Of a stretch of DNA of 64,000 bases, positions 8,570-17,698 are shown piece by piece. A model generated the notes under the pieces. That model saw only the letters and a list, made by a program, of their open reading frames with translations. It was not told where the DNA came from and did not search any database. Source of the stretch: Methylomonas albis. Lineage in GTDB: Bacteria > Pseudomonadota > Gammaproteobacteria > Methylococcales > Methylomonadaceae. The translations under genes and the position numbers were made by a program. The stretch covers positions 2,852,001 through 2,916,000 of the forward strand of contig NZ_JACXSS010000001.1 of NCBI RefSeq assembly GCF_014850955.1. The letters run 5' to 3'. Position 1 is the stretch's first letter; every line of letters begins with the position of its first letter.

Positions 8570-9490
8570 ATGACCAAAAGAATCCTGTACTTTTTAACAC
8601 CAAGCGAAAACATCAGTCCATTCGATGTCACCATTGCCGCCGATGCAGGCTTCGATATGGTGGTGCCGTTTACTAAAGTTCAACCAAAACAAGTATCGGC
8701 GATGGTTCAAGATGCCATTTTTTGCCGCCCGCCCAATCGCTTTAACGATACAGGGATTTTCATCGGCGGACGCGATGTGCATATGGCGACCGACATGTTT
8801 CAAAATGCCAAAAACGCCATGGTGGGACCTTTTAAGGTCGGCGTATTCGCCGATCCGAATGGCGCTTACACCACGTCCGCCAGTATTGTCGCCTTGGTTG
8901 AACAAGTTCTTAATGAGAAGACCGGCAAAAGCTTGTCAGGGAAGAAAGTAGCCATATTTGGAACCGGGCCTGTGGGTCTTTGCACGGCTATATTGGCTAC
9001 CCAACAAGGCGCAAAGGTGAAATTGTGCCAACTTGTTGCCGACGATGACGAAAGATCGGCCCAACGCTTTTGCGAGCGTTACAACACCCAGGTTGAATGG
9101 GTGTCCGCGCAGACTAATGACGAAAAAGAAAGCGTGATCCGGGATGCCGAAATCATTATTAGCGCGGCCAGAGCCGGGGTGCGCATTTTGGAGAACGCCT
9201 TGGCGCATGCCGAAAACCTGATCCTTGCCGCCGATACCAATGCGGTCCCCCCTAGCGGCGTGGCCGGCATCGGGCTTAACGACCTTGGGGTTGTCGCGGA
9301 GGTATCCGGTATCAGCTTTTTAAGCATAGGCCCCATGGCCATCGGTAATTTGAAGTATAAAACCCAGTTCGGCTTGTACGAGCAGATACAAAAAACCAAT
9401 ACCGCAGCGCTAATCGATTTTCCCGAAGCGTATCAATTTGCGCTGTCGGTATTGAAACAGCAAGCCACCAAGCCGGAAAGATCAATTTAA
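8570..9490 (+). CDS. mtdB: NAD(P)-dependent methylene-tetrahydromethanopterin dehydrogenase
   Basis: 306 residues, close to the usual MtdB length. It catalyses oxidation of methylene- to methenyl-tetrahydromethanopterin in the formaldehyde oxidation branch of methylotrophs, in the cytoplasm. The N-terminal family block ILYFLTPSENISPFDVTIAA and FDMVVPFTKV are typical of MtdB. The Rossmann nucleotide site KKVAIFGTGPVGLC lies at about residues 125-138, and AADTNAVPPSGVAGIGLND near residue 222 matches the conserved C-terminal domain. No strong Shine-Dalgarno precedes the ATG. It stands alone here. This gene is a main reason to read the window as methylotrophic. Confidence 0.95.
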   Translation: MTKRILYFLTPSENISPFDVTIAADAGFDMVVPFTKVQPKQVSAMVQDAIFCRPPNRFNDTGIFIGGRDVHMATDMFQNAKNAMVGPFKVGVFADPNGAYTTSASIVALVEQVLNEKTGKSLSGKKVAIFGTGPVGLCTAILATQQGAKVKLCQLVADDDERSAQRFCERYNTQVEWVSAQTNDEKESVIRDAEIIISAARAGVRILENALAHAENLILAADTNAVPPSGVAGIGLNDLGVVAEVSGISFLSIGPMAIGNLKYKTQFGLYEQIQKTNTAALIDFPEAYQFALSVLKQQATKPERSI

Positions 9491-9588
9491 AGCAGCAGCT
9501 TGAGTCGTCTGAGCACTCTACCCGACCGGTAGGTTCGCCGGTCGAAAAGCTGCGCAAAATACCGTCGAACCAATAAGGCTTAGCCTGT

Positions 9589-9972
9589 TCAAGCACTAGC
9601 TTTTTTATCCTTACGGACGCCGCGCACGGCATAGGTTCTGGCCTTATCTTTTGCGTTTTCCGCGAAGAACGTCTTCCAGGATTCGCCGCCTCTATCGGCA
9701 ACCACTGCAGAGAAATCCTTAAACAGGCTGATACCTTCCAACATCAATTTGGGGCTAAGGCCGTAGTCGTGGGTCAGGTAGTAGCTGATGCTCATCAGAT
9801 AGGTTTTTTCCTTACTATTGAGCTTAATCAGTCGCTGCTTTTGTTTGACATAAACATAGTAAGAAGTCAGTGCCAGCAGGCTGATACCAAAAAATTTCGT
9901 CCACAGAAATATATAGGCATCGTCTTCATAGAGTTTCTGGCCTTTGCTCAAAATGGCCTCGGTTTTGTTCAT
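9589..9972 (-). CDS. Small membrane protein, unknown function
   Basis: 127 residues from the second of two ATGs. GAGG lies six bases before this ATG but runs directly into the first one (9978), so 9972 is preferred. There is one transmembrane helix (FLWTKFFGISLLALTSYYVYV, residues about 22-42), then a basic cytoplasmic region with SKEKTYLMSISYYLTHDYGLSPK and a lysine/arginine-rich tail (VRGVRKDKKASA). No family recognised. It is convergent with mtdB and separated from it by about 100 bases. Confidence 0.6.
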   Translation of the reverse strand: MNKTEAILSKGQKLYEDDAYIFLWTKFFGISLLALTSYYVYVKQKQRLIKLNSKEKTYLMSISYYLTHDYGLSPKLMLEGISLFKDFSAVVADRGGESWKTFFAENAKDKARTYAVRGVRKDKKASA

Positions 9973-9978
9973 ATTCAT

Positions 9979-10404
9979 CCTCGTTTAAATTGTGGCGGCA
10001 TCTTAATTTAAGTTTGAAAATTTTGGGTTAAAAATGTTGCTCGCCACTACGTGCCGGCAGTTAACCGTCTCCAATGGCTATACCGGCCGCTGCAGTTTGA
10101 TAGCATCCCCAGTATTACCGCAAAAACCTGAAAATCCGAGCAGCTAAGCTTATCGATCTCGATCATCGAAGAGGTTTATAGCAATATCCACCTATTTCTA
10201 ACGCTAAGCGGCAAATCCGCAGACTGCTTGCCCGTAGCAAATAAATCAGGCTACCGTCAAAAACTCACCCGCCAAAAAAATAGCCTTCCCTGTGAGGGGC
10301 GTTTATTGTAATGCCGTCTAATATTGCGGCTTCCGCAATCAAGAAAGATTCATTTTTTAGCCTAAGCATCCCATTTCAAGAACGCAGTCATAGAGGTCGT
10401 CATC
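9979..10404. other. Intergenic, no gene seen
   Basis: About 425 bases. No gene or clear structured RNA was found. GAGG at about 10391 serves the next reading frame. Confidence 0.45.
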
Positions 10405-11068
10405 ATGGCAAATGGCATTACAACGAACTGGCAGAACACCGATAATTGGTATCGAGCAATGATCGAATCCTCCGAAGACGCCATTATTGGCAAGGATTTA
10501 CATGGCAGGGTTGCCAATTGGAATTCGGCCGCCGAACAGATGCTCCGTTATACGGAACAAGAAATTCTAGGCCAGCCGATTACAAAACTGATCCCCAAAG
10601 TACTGCATAGCGAGGAGAAAGTGATTCTTGGCAGAATCTTGCAGGGGGATCAAATTCAACACTATGAAACGATTCGACGGCGAAAGGATGAAGACGAGTT
10701 TCCGGCATCTATCAGCATTTCACCAATAAGGTGTCCGCAAGGGAATATTATCGGCGCGACAAAAATTATCCGGGATATTAGCAAACGTAAAGCGGCGGAT
10801 TTATTGAGCAAAGACAACCGCTTTCGCGCACTGTTCGAGACCATACCCCCAACGCCTGTTTTCATACTCCGATGGTCTAACCGACGCCCAAAATGCCGAC
10901 GGAGAGAGCTTTAGTGAGGCGCGCGCATTAGCTCTGTTTAAACAACAGTTCGACAGCCCGGACAAATCAGCCGAGTTATATAAAACGTTTATTGATTTTA
11001 TCGATCCCCATAAAGCGCAGGACGACATGTCGCTGCTGGTTGTCGATTGCGCGTTGTTGCAGTCATAG
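10405..11068 (+). pseudogene. Remnant of a PAS sensor / SpoIIE-type phosphatase
   Basis: The first frame (from ATG 10405) encodes a complete PAS domain: WYRAMIESSEDAIIGKDLHG, NWNSAAEQMLRYTEQEILGQP, IRDISKRKAA. It then begins a second PAS-like segment (FRALFETIP) and runs out of family sequence at about 10850. From about 10853, in the next frame, the DNA encodes the C-terminal end of a SpoIIE/PP2C phosphatase (YSDGLTDAQNADGESFSE ... DDMSLLVVDC), ending at 11068. The simplest reading is one large internal deletion that fused the start of a PAS-containing regulator to the end of its phosphatase domain out of frame. The truncated PAS protein may still be made, but the enzyme is lost. Confidence 0.75.
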
Positions 11069-11090
11069 TCCAAGCGCAGCCGTATTGCGG

Positions 11091-11286
11091 CTAGTTCAAA
11101 CAGGCCGCAAACATTACCGCCAGCCCGACGGTAAACACGCTTGGCTCAGCAAACGAACGAGTGTAGAACGGGTTAAGTTAGAAACCAAACGCATACCCCA
11201 CTGTCCAGAACGCAGCACCCCACAACCACCCCCTGCTGAAATACGAACAACAAAACACCACCGCCACCACCAATACCTTTAAAAAA
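11091..11286 (-). pseudogene. Possible remnant of a membrane protein C-terminus
   Basis: On the minus strand one frame, read through a single stop, gives hydrophobic family-like sequence: SYFSRGWLWGAAFWTVGYAF, stop, then PSVFTVGLAVMFAACLN and a terminal stop at 11091. It looks like the end of a decayed integral membrane protein, but no family is recognised and chance is possible. Confidence 0.3.
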
Positions 11287-11380
11287 CAATAATATAATAT
11301 CTGGCACATCGATTGCTCTCTCAAATGCGTATTTGAATCGCCAATTTCAATTTCCATATCGCCAGCTCCAAGTCCAACGC

Positions 11381-12040
11381 ATGACTGACCTTAAAACCAA
11401 AGCGGAGAAAACGCGCGAGCGGCTGTTGACCGCCGCCAGCCGCATCTTTGCCGAGAAAGGCTATCAGGACTCGACCATCGCCGAGATTTGCGAGCAGGCC
11501 CAAGCCAAATTCACCTCGGTAAATTATCACTTTGGCGATAAGCAAACCCTGTATTTGGAAGCCTGGCGCCATGCCTTCAACCAAGAGCTAGGCCAGCATC
11601 CACCCGACGGCGGCGTGTCCCAGCAGGCGCCGGTAGAGCAACGGTTGGCCGGGCGCATCAAATCGTTAATCCGGCGAGTAGCCGACAACAATTCCTATTC
11701 ATTCGCGATCATTCACAAGGAAATGGCGCAATCAACGCGCTTGTTGGCGGACATTCTGGAAAAGGAAATCAATCCGCAGCGCCAGCAAATGTTCGGTTTG
11801 CTGCGCGAATGCCTGGGCCAGGACGCCAGCGAACAGCAATTGCAGTATTGCCACGTCAGCATCATGGGCCAATGCTTTCAATTGCTACGCCTGAAACAAA
11901 TGCAACAAGACCGTCCACAGCGCACACTCCCCAGCGATCTGAGCGACATCGGCGCGTTCGTCAAGCACGTGGTGGATTTCTCGTTGGACGGTATCCACGC
12001 CATCCGTTCGCAAACTTTACCTCAACGTATCCAAGTATGA
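11381..12040 (+). CDS. TetR/AcrR-family repressor of an efflux operon
   Basis: 219 residues from the ATG at 11381; an in-frame TTG at 11333 is less likely. The N-terminal helix-turn-helix is typical: RERLLTAASRIFAEKGYQDS then TIAEICEQAQAKFTSVNYHF (residues 11-53). The C-terminal ligand domain resembles the CerR/DUF1956 type (IHKEMAQSTRLLADILEKEI). The stop overlaps the ATG of the adaptor remnant by ATGA, as expected of a regulator-first RND efflux operon. Its own operon has lost the adaptor and the pump, so it may now control only the outer-membrane channel or nothing. Confidence 0.85.
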   Translation: MTDLKTKAEKTRERLLTAASRIFAEKGYQDSTIAEICEQAQAKFTSVNYHFGDKQTLYLEAWRHAFNQELGQHPPDGGVSQQAPVEQRLAGRIKSLIRRVADNNSYSFAIIHKEMAQSTRLLADILEKEINPQRQQMFGLLRECLGQDASEQQLQYCHVSIMGQCFQLLRLKQMQQDRPQRTLPSDLSDIGAFVKHVVDFSLDGIHAIRSQTLPQRIQV

Positions 12041-12600
12041 ACCGAGAAATTTCCGAGTTACCCTCGTCGAGTAAGCGCCGGCCCCATACACCAAAGCAGA
12101 GCGCGGCGGCGGTAAAAAACGGCGCTTTTTTGAGCAGCAAGACGCTCCGGCCGTGGTCGCCATCCAAGCGGCCGGCAGCGGCAATTTCCCGGCATTGATG
12201 GCTTGCGACAAGGAGCTCAGCATCATCGCCTTAATCGGCGTGATTTTACTGATCGGCATCGTCAAGAAAAATGCGATCATGATGGTAGACTTTGCGTTGC
12301 TGGCCGAGCGCGGTCCGGATTCGCGCGAAGCGATCTTCCAGGCTTGCATGCTGCGCTTCAGGCCCGTCCTGATGACCACTCTCCGCGTTGTTCGGCGCGT
12401 TGCCGCTTGCATTGGGCAGCGGTTATGGCGCGGAATTATGCCAGCTATTGGAGATTTTCATCGTGGGCGGCCTGATTTTCAGCCAGTTGTTAACTTTGTA
12501 CACGACACCGGTCGTTTATGTGTATCTCGACCGGCTCCGGCTGTGGTTGCACGGCCGTTTTTCCAAGCGCGCCGCCAGCCAGGCGCCACATTCCATCTAA
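12037..12600 (+). pseudogene. Fused remnants of RND efflux adaptor (start) and permease (end)
   Basis: From the ATG at 12037 the sequence looks like the start of a HlyD/MdtA-type adaptor ([15 protein letters not shown], then after a frameshift [18 protein letters not shown]). From about 12206 it switches abruptly to the extreme C-terminus of an RND permease ([44 protein letters not shown]). Near 12380 a second frameshift breaks the permease; the other frame continues [35 protein letters not shown] and ends at 12600. Most of the adaptor and nearly all of the permease, several kilobases, are therefore deleted. The orphan outer-membrane factor follows 10 bases later. Confidence 0.85.
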
Positions 12601-12610
12601 ACCGATTGTC

Positions 12611-14092
12611 ATGCGTTTAAGAACAAGCCCAGCGTTGATTGCTTCCTTACTGACCTTGCCATTGGCTGCCTGTACGGTAGGCCCGGATTACCTGCGCCCG
12701 CAAGCCAATATCTCCGAGGAATTTAAAGAAGTGCAAGGCTGGAAACAGGCCCAGCCGCGCGATACCGGTTTGCCCGGCAAATGGTGGGAGATTTTCAACG
12801 ACCCCAAACTGAACGAACTGGAAGAGCAGGTCGCCGCCGCCAACCAGTCCATCGTCCAGGCCGAAGCGCAATACCGGCAAGCCCAGCATCTGGTGCAATC
12901 GGTGCAATCGTCCCTGCTGCCGGTGGCGACATTGACCGGCACCTTCAACCGCTTCCGCGCCGCCACCGGCCAGAACGTGGCGGTAGGTGGCGTACGCAAC
13001 CTGTTTGGTCAGGCAGTCGGCGTGGCTTGGGAACCGGATTTATGGGGTAGCGTGCACCGCCAGGTGGAAGCGAATACCAGCAACGCCCAGGCCAGCGCCG
13101 CGACCTTGCATGCGTTGATACTATCCAGCCAATCGGCGTTAGCGGACAGTTACTTTCAAATGAAAACCCTGGACGCCCAGAAAGCCTTATTGGACGAAAC
13201 GGTGGCGGCTTTTGCGAAAACTTTGGAGATTACCAAAAACCGCTATGCAGTGGGCGTGGTGGCCAAGGCCGATGTGGTACAAGCCGAAACGCAACTGGAA
13301 ACCGTGCGCGCCCAGTCCATCGACTTGGGTGTGCAACGCGCCAAGCTGGAACATGCGATTGCAGTATTGATCGGTAAAACCCCAGCGGAACTGGCGCTGG
13401 CAGTATCGCCATTAAATGCGCAACCACCAGGCATTCCAGTCAGCCTCCCGTCGGAATTGCTGGAACGCCGCCCGGACATCGCCGCCGCCGAACGTAAAAT
13501 CGCCGCCGCCAATGCGCAAATCGGCGTCGCCAAAGCAGCTTATTACCCTACGTTGAATCTGGCCTCGACCAACGGTTTTCAGTCGCCGACCGCAGACACT
13601 CTGTTCACGATGGCCCGCCGTTATTGGTCTTTGGGACCGGCCGGCTTGGCCTTGACCTTGTTCGACGGTGGCGCCAAAAACGCTCAGTACAAGCAAGCGA
13701 TAGACGCCTACGACGCCAGCGTCGCCGGGTATCGGCAAACCGTGCTGACCGGTTTTCAAGAAGTGGAAGACAATCTGGCTGCCTTGCGTATCCTGGATGA
13801 AGAGACCCAAGTGCAAGACAAAGCCGTCGCGGCCGCCAAGCAGGCCTTGGCCCTGACCAACAACCAATACCAGGCCGGCACCGTTAGCTATATCAACGTG
13901 ATGACCGCGCAAACCGCCGCACTGTCCAATCAACAAACCGCGGTGCAATTGCTCGGGCAACGCTTATCCGCCTCGGTGTTACTGGTCAAAGCCCTGGGCG
14001 GCGGCTGGAATGAAACCTTAGTGCCAACAGAAGACGAAGCTGATGGCGAACGCAAATGGACGGATTATTTGATTCTGCCGGTGGTGGAGTAG
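12611..14092 (+). CDS. Outer-membrane efflux lipoprotein, NodT/OprM family
   Basis: 493 residues from the ATG at 12611. Lipoprotein signal LTLPLAAC with Cys21 as the lipidation site, then [10 protein letters not shown], the usual start of NodT-family channels. Two TolC-like repeats follow, with long helical stretches ([39 protein letters not shown]) and the conserved [20 protein letters not shown]. It would form the trimeric exit duct of a tripartite efflux pump. It appears intact, but its adaptor and permease partners immediately upstream are deleted, so it could only work with a pump encoded elsewhere. Confidence 0.9.
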   Translation: MRLRTSPALIASLLTLPLAACTVGPDYLRPQANISEEFKEVQGWKQAQPRDTGLPGKWWEIFNDPKLNELEEQVAAANQSIVQAEAQYRQAQHLVQSVQSSLLPVATLTGTFNRFRAATGQNVAVGGVRNLFGQAVGVAWEPDLWGSVHRQVEANTSNAQASAATLHALILSSQSALADSYFQMKTLDAQKALLDETVAAFAKTLEITKNRYAVGVVAKADVVQAETQLETVRAQSIDLGVQRAKLEHAIAVLIGKTPAELALAVSPLNAQPPGIPVSLPSELLERRPDIAAAERKIAAANAQIGVAKAAYYPTLNLASTNGFQSPTADTLFTMARRYWSLGPAGLALTLFDGGAKNAQYKQAIDAYDASVAGYRQTVLTGFQEVEDNLAALRILDEETQVQDKAVAAAKQALALTNNQYQAGTVSYINVMTAQTAALSNQQTAVQLLGQRLSASVLLVKALGGGWNETLVPTEDEADGERKWTDYLILPVVE

Positions 14093-14832
14093 TGTTGCCG
14101 ATGGCTAATTTACTAGCCGGAGCCTTAATACGGTGGAATGTTCGTAAGGAATATCAAGCCCTTCACCAGCGTTTCAATCGACGACCATGTGCATTTTGTG
14201 CTTGGAGATAATCTCGCATCCCTCTGAAATGGCCGTACTCGTTTAATTTTGGCTTAGTTGAAATCGATGAAAGTTTGTATCGATAACATTATTGGGATTG
14301 GGTGGAACTCCCCCTGCGTCAGAATAGTTGTGGCCTCAAATTTTCAGCTCACTTTAAATTTGAGATAAAAAATGAATCCTTCCAAGAAACAGTATTCTGC
14401 TGAGTTTAAGGAGCAAGCCCTGGCGAAAGTTTATAGTCGCGGGCAGCGCACGATTCAGGCCATTGCCGACGAATCTAACCTCAGCATACATACCTTAAAA
14501 ACCTGGATGAGCAACGCGGCACCGACGGATACCCCGAAACCCAAACCAGCCAAACGCCCCCAAGATTGGCGCCCCGAAGAACGCTTGCTGGCACTTCAGG
14601 AAAGCCATGGCTTGACCGGTGAAGGGCTGAGTGCCTGTGTCGGCAACGCGGGCTATTTGCGCATCAACTCGTCCAGTGGCGAAGCGATTTTTGCGCTGCC
14701 GCCCGACCGCGTTCAGGTGGCGATGACAGCCTGATACTGCGCGGCCTGAAAGCCGAGAATCAACGTCTGGAGCGCGAACTGAATCGTAAGGACAAAGCCC
14801 TGGCTGAAGCCGCTGCCTTGCTGATCCTGCAA

Positions 14833-14851
14833 ATACCCACACGGGGCACTA
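14833..14851 (+). repeat. 19 bp micro-insertion, copy 1
   Basis: ATACCCACACGGGGCACTA interrupts orfA of the IS3 remnant. Removing exactly these 19 bases restores ILQ-EKVRALLGGEVE and the normal orfA stop that overlaps orfB. The sequence is nearly the same as the 17 bp insertion at 15523. Confidence 0.7.
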
Positions 14852-15522
14852 GAAAAGGTCCGGGCGCTGTTGGGGGGCGAGGTCGAATGACCTCTGTGCA
14901 ACAGCGCCAAAATCTGATTGATTCCATTACTGAGACGACAACAGCCGGTGCCCGCCAAGATCAAGCCTGTGCCGTGTTGGGTCTGAACTCGCGCACTTTG
15001 CAACGCTGGCAGGCCGGAGAAACTCTGGGCGAAGACCGGCGATCACGGCGGCAGTACTCGCCGCCGCATGCGTTGACCGAGGCCGAGCGCACCCACATTT
15101 TGACCGTGGTCAATTCCGTTGAATTTGCGGATTGCCCACCCAGCCAGATTGTTCCGCGGCTGGCAGATCAGGGCATTTATCTGGGCTCTGAATCGACGAT
15201 CTATCGCATTCTAAAAGTCGCCCGGCAACTGAAACACCGCCGCAGTGAACGCCCCAGCCAGCCTCGCACCAAGCCCAAAGCCTTAAGTGCGACGGCACCG
15301 AACCAACTTTACAGTTGGGACATTACCTATCTGCCGACCGCCATCAAAGGCCAGTTCTACTATCTCTACCTGTTCCTCGATATTTTCAGTCGCCAGATCG
15401 TCGGCAGGCAGGTGTTTGCAGAAGAAAGCAGCCACTACGCCAGCGAGCTGTTGCGGGATATTGTTGGGCGCGAAGGTCTACAACCTGGGCAAGTCATCCT
15501 GCATTCCGATAACGGTAGCCAC

Positions 15523-15539
15523 ATACCCACAGGGCACAA
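15523..15539 (+). repeat. 17 bp micro-insertion, copy 2
   Basis: ATACCCACAGGGCACAA interrupts orfB right after the catalytic HSDNGS. Removing exactly 17 bases restores HSDNGS-HVKGATILATLQQ in frame. It differs from the copy at 14833 by a two-base gap and one substitution. Confidence 0.7.
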
Positions 15540-15915
15540 GTGAAAGGTGCCACCATACTGGCCACACTGCAACAGCTCGGCGTCATGCCCTCACTGAGTC
15601 GCACGGCGGTGAGTAACGACAATCCGTATTCGGAATCGCTGTTCAAAACCTTGAAATATCGGCCGCAATACCCGTTGAAACCGTTGGCCGATCTGAGCGT
15701 CGCTCGTGAATGGGTGGCAGATTTAGTGCATTAGTATTTATGACCTTCAGGTTACAACCACGAGCATCGGCATGGTGCCATTGGTGTCACCCCGGCCCAA
15801 AGCCATGCGGGTGTGGACGAAACGCTGCTGGCTCAACGTAAGGCACTTTATGAAAACGCTCGCCAACAAAATCCTCGCCACTGGAGCCAAAATACGCGTA
15901 ACTGGAACCCAAGTT

Positions 15916-16109
15916 CTGTTTGAGTTCATTGCTTATCGTATGAAAGTGGCAGTCTGATCATCACGTCAAACCATCCCTTCAGCCAGTGGGAACACATCCT
16001 TCCAGACACCATGATGACCGTTGCAGCGATTGAACGCATTATCCACCATGCCATCATTATTGAAATAGAAGGAGAAAGCTATCGGAAAAAACAAAGTATA
16101 AAAAAGTAA
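15916..16109 (+). pseudogene. istB: C-terminal fragment of IS21-family istB
   Basis: Reading LFEFIAYR, then after a one-base shift YESGSLIITSNHPFSQWEHI, and on to MTVAAIERIIHHAIIIEIEG and SYRKKQSIKK with a stop at 16107-16109. This is the C-terminal end of the IS21 helper ATPase IstB; the Walker motifs and the transposase IstA are absent. It abuts the 3' end of the IS3 remnant, so one element was probably inserted into, or recombined with, the other before both decayed. Confidence 0.75.
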
Positions 16110-16912
16110 CCCATTATTTTTAACTAAAACCGGAAAAAATAATTGACGCCGGACACATGAATGCAAACATAGGTTTTATCTTGGAAACAAAGGCATTTGA
16201 CTATCTACTTCCGGAGACCACTGCCAAGTTGCGTACCAGGAAAACCGGCAGGTAAGGCAGCTCATCCTCGAGCCTTAAGGGCTTGCTGAATGCGCACCGT
16301 TCCACACTGCAATCAGTTTGTCAGCCACTTGCAGTTTGAAAGATGAGTCGACGGGAATGAATTGCAGATTGGTGCGGATCAATCCAACGTCGCTGACGAC
16401 AAAGCTTGTATTACAGCGAAATACCACCGCAATCCTCAGAATGCGCTTGTCGAATTTGTCGTTTTGCCGAATAACTGACCAAGTGACTGCCTTTCTGGCC
16501 ACTGACTGAGCAACCAGCCAGACCGCTCAGTAGCTTTAATTTGAATCCAACGGCACCTGCCACCTAGGTTTTTTCGGTATTGAACGATTTCGCCTGCCAC
16601 GAAGGTAACCTGCTGCGGATTGGCGGTCTTGCTCTGCAACGCGACTAGGTTGATTGCCAGACTGAGTTCCAGGTTCTGTTCGCGATGGATAATGTCCAAG
16701 CGTTCAGCAACAGGTTGTTTTTTTCAGGGTGGCTGTTAGTGCGGCTTTTGCCAGTATCCGGCCAAACGCTGCAAACCAGCTTTCCAGTTACTGAGAGAGC
16801 GTGAAAACCGGTTTTTTTAGTGTCCACGAAGTCAACCGGTTAAAATTGGTATCACGAAATCAAATTTTTGAGATTTTTATAAACATATGACTTTATAAGC
16901 CATTGATTTTAT
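16110..16912. other. Degenerate stretch without recognisable gene
   Basis: About 800 bases between the istB stub and tRNA-Pro. Several short minus-strand frames (for example 16436-16699 and 16275-16502) read like pieces of one broken protein, but none matches a family that I know. Probably decayed mobile DNA (inference from position). Confidence 0.4.
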
Positions 16913-16989
16913 TGGTCGGAACGACAGGATTTGAACCTGCGACCCCTTGTCCCCCAGACAAGTGCGCTACCAGACTGCGCTACGCCCCG
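16913..16989 (-). tRNA. tRNA-Pro (anticodon GGG)
   Basis: On the minus strand a full 77-base cloverleaf with encoded CCA: acceptor CGGGGCG, D-arm AGCGCAGTCTGGTAGCGC, anticodon stem CTTGT/ACAAG with loop CTGGGGG giving anticodon GGG, and T-arm GTTCAAATC. It lies downstream of the merR-like gene on the same strand, the usual gammaproteobacterial arrangement. Confidence 0.95.
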
Positions 16990-17062
16990 AAAGTCTATCG
17001 CTAAACACATGCTCTCACCTAGTAAAGCGTGTCGCGCATACTATCATACTATTTGCGAAACG

Positions 17063-17416
17063 CTATTTCAGCAGCTCCAAAATATCTTCCAACTCACCTA
17101 TCATTTGATGGATAAGCTGCTTCGTACGCAAACTATCTTCTTTTGCACTACCACTCGCCAGATGGGAACGAGCACCACCTATGGTATAGCCTTGCTCGTA
17201 TAACAAAGCTCGAATTTGTCGAATCAACAGCACATCGTGACGCTGATAATAGCGGCGATTACCGCGGCGCTTTACCGGACTAAGCTCCGTGAACTCCTGC
17301 TCCCAATAGCGCAATACGTGGGGTTTTACAGCGCAGAGGTCGCTAACTTCGCCTATCGTAAAATAACGTTTAGCCGGAATAACCGGCAGTTCGTTGTTAT
17401 TACTGGGTTCCAGCAT
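17063..17416 (-). CDS. MerR-family transcriptional regulator downstream of ihfA
   Basis: 117 residues. MerR-type winged helix: [20 protein letters not shown], then [15 protein letters not shown] and the wing [14 protein letters not shown] (residues 16-65). A short dimerisation helix follows and ends [10 protein letters not shown]. It has no effector-binding domain with metal cysteines, so it belongs to the short MerR proteins commonly found next to ihfA. It overlaps the end of ihfA by 17 bases and is probably co-transcribed with it. Its targets are unknown. Confidence 0.9.
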   Translation of the reverse strand: MLEPSNNNELPVIPAKRYFTIGEVSDLCAVKPHVLRYWEQEFTELSPVKRRGNRRYYQRHDVLLIRQIRALLYEQGYTIGGARSHLASGSAKEDSLRTKQLIHQMIGELEDILELLK

Positions 17417-17696
17417 ATGCTTCTACTCGAGCTTTCAATTTTTGCCCTGTTCTAAAGGTCACGACACGACGAGGCGTAATCGGAATTTCTTCACCGGTTT
17501 TCGGGTTTCTTCCTGGACGACCACTTTTGTCGCGCAATTCGAACTTCCCAAACCCGGAAATTTTAACCTGCTCACCGCTTTCCAGACTTTTTTTAATTTC
17601 GTCGAAAAACAATTCTACGATTTCTTTAGCTTCTCGCTTGTTTAAACCGAGATCTTCAAATAACTTCTCTGCAATATCTGCTTTGGTTAATGCCAC
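17400..17696 (-). CDS. ihfA: Integration host factor subunit alpha
   Basis: 98 residues, HU/IHF fold. The DNA-binding beta arm shows [20 protein letters not shown] with the conserved intercalating proline (GRNPKTG), preceded by [16 protein letters not shown]. The start is taken as GTG at 17696 (then [12 protein letters not shown], matching IHF-alpha). GAGGGAG lies about five bases before this codon, whereas the upstream GTG at 17702 lies inside the ribosome binding site and overlaps the pheT stop. The gap to pheT is two bases. It is the last core member of the pheST-ihfA unit and binds and bends DNA as a heterodimer with IhfB. Confidence 0.95.
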   Translation of the reverse strand: MALTKADIAEKLFEDLGLNKREAKEIVELFFDEIKKSLESGEQVKISGFGKFELRDKSGRPGRNPKTGEEIPITPRRVVTFRTGQKLKARVEAYAGTQ

Positions 17697-17698
17697 AA

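Larger units (their letters stand above)
14372..15920 (+). mobile_element. Decayed IS3-type insertion sequence (orfA/orfB remnants)
   Basis: OrfA starts at 14372 (KKQYSAEFKEQALAKVYSRG, helix-turn-helix IADESNLSIHTLKTWMS). It is frameshifted near 14640-14730 and ended by KAENQRLERELNRKDKALAE and LLILQ. OrfB begins at 14887, overlapping orfA's original stop. It carries the rve integrase core: YSWDITYLPT (first Asp), VILHSDNGS (second Asp), NDNPYSESLFKTLKY (Glu), then HEHRHGAIGVTPAQSHAG near 15760-15800. Frames are broken at 14833, 15523 and about 15730. The first two breaks are short insertions of almost the same sequence. The C-terminal end runs directly into an istB fragment near 15916. The element cannot move by itself. 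Confidence 0.85.
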
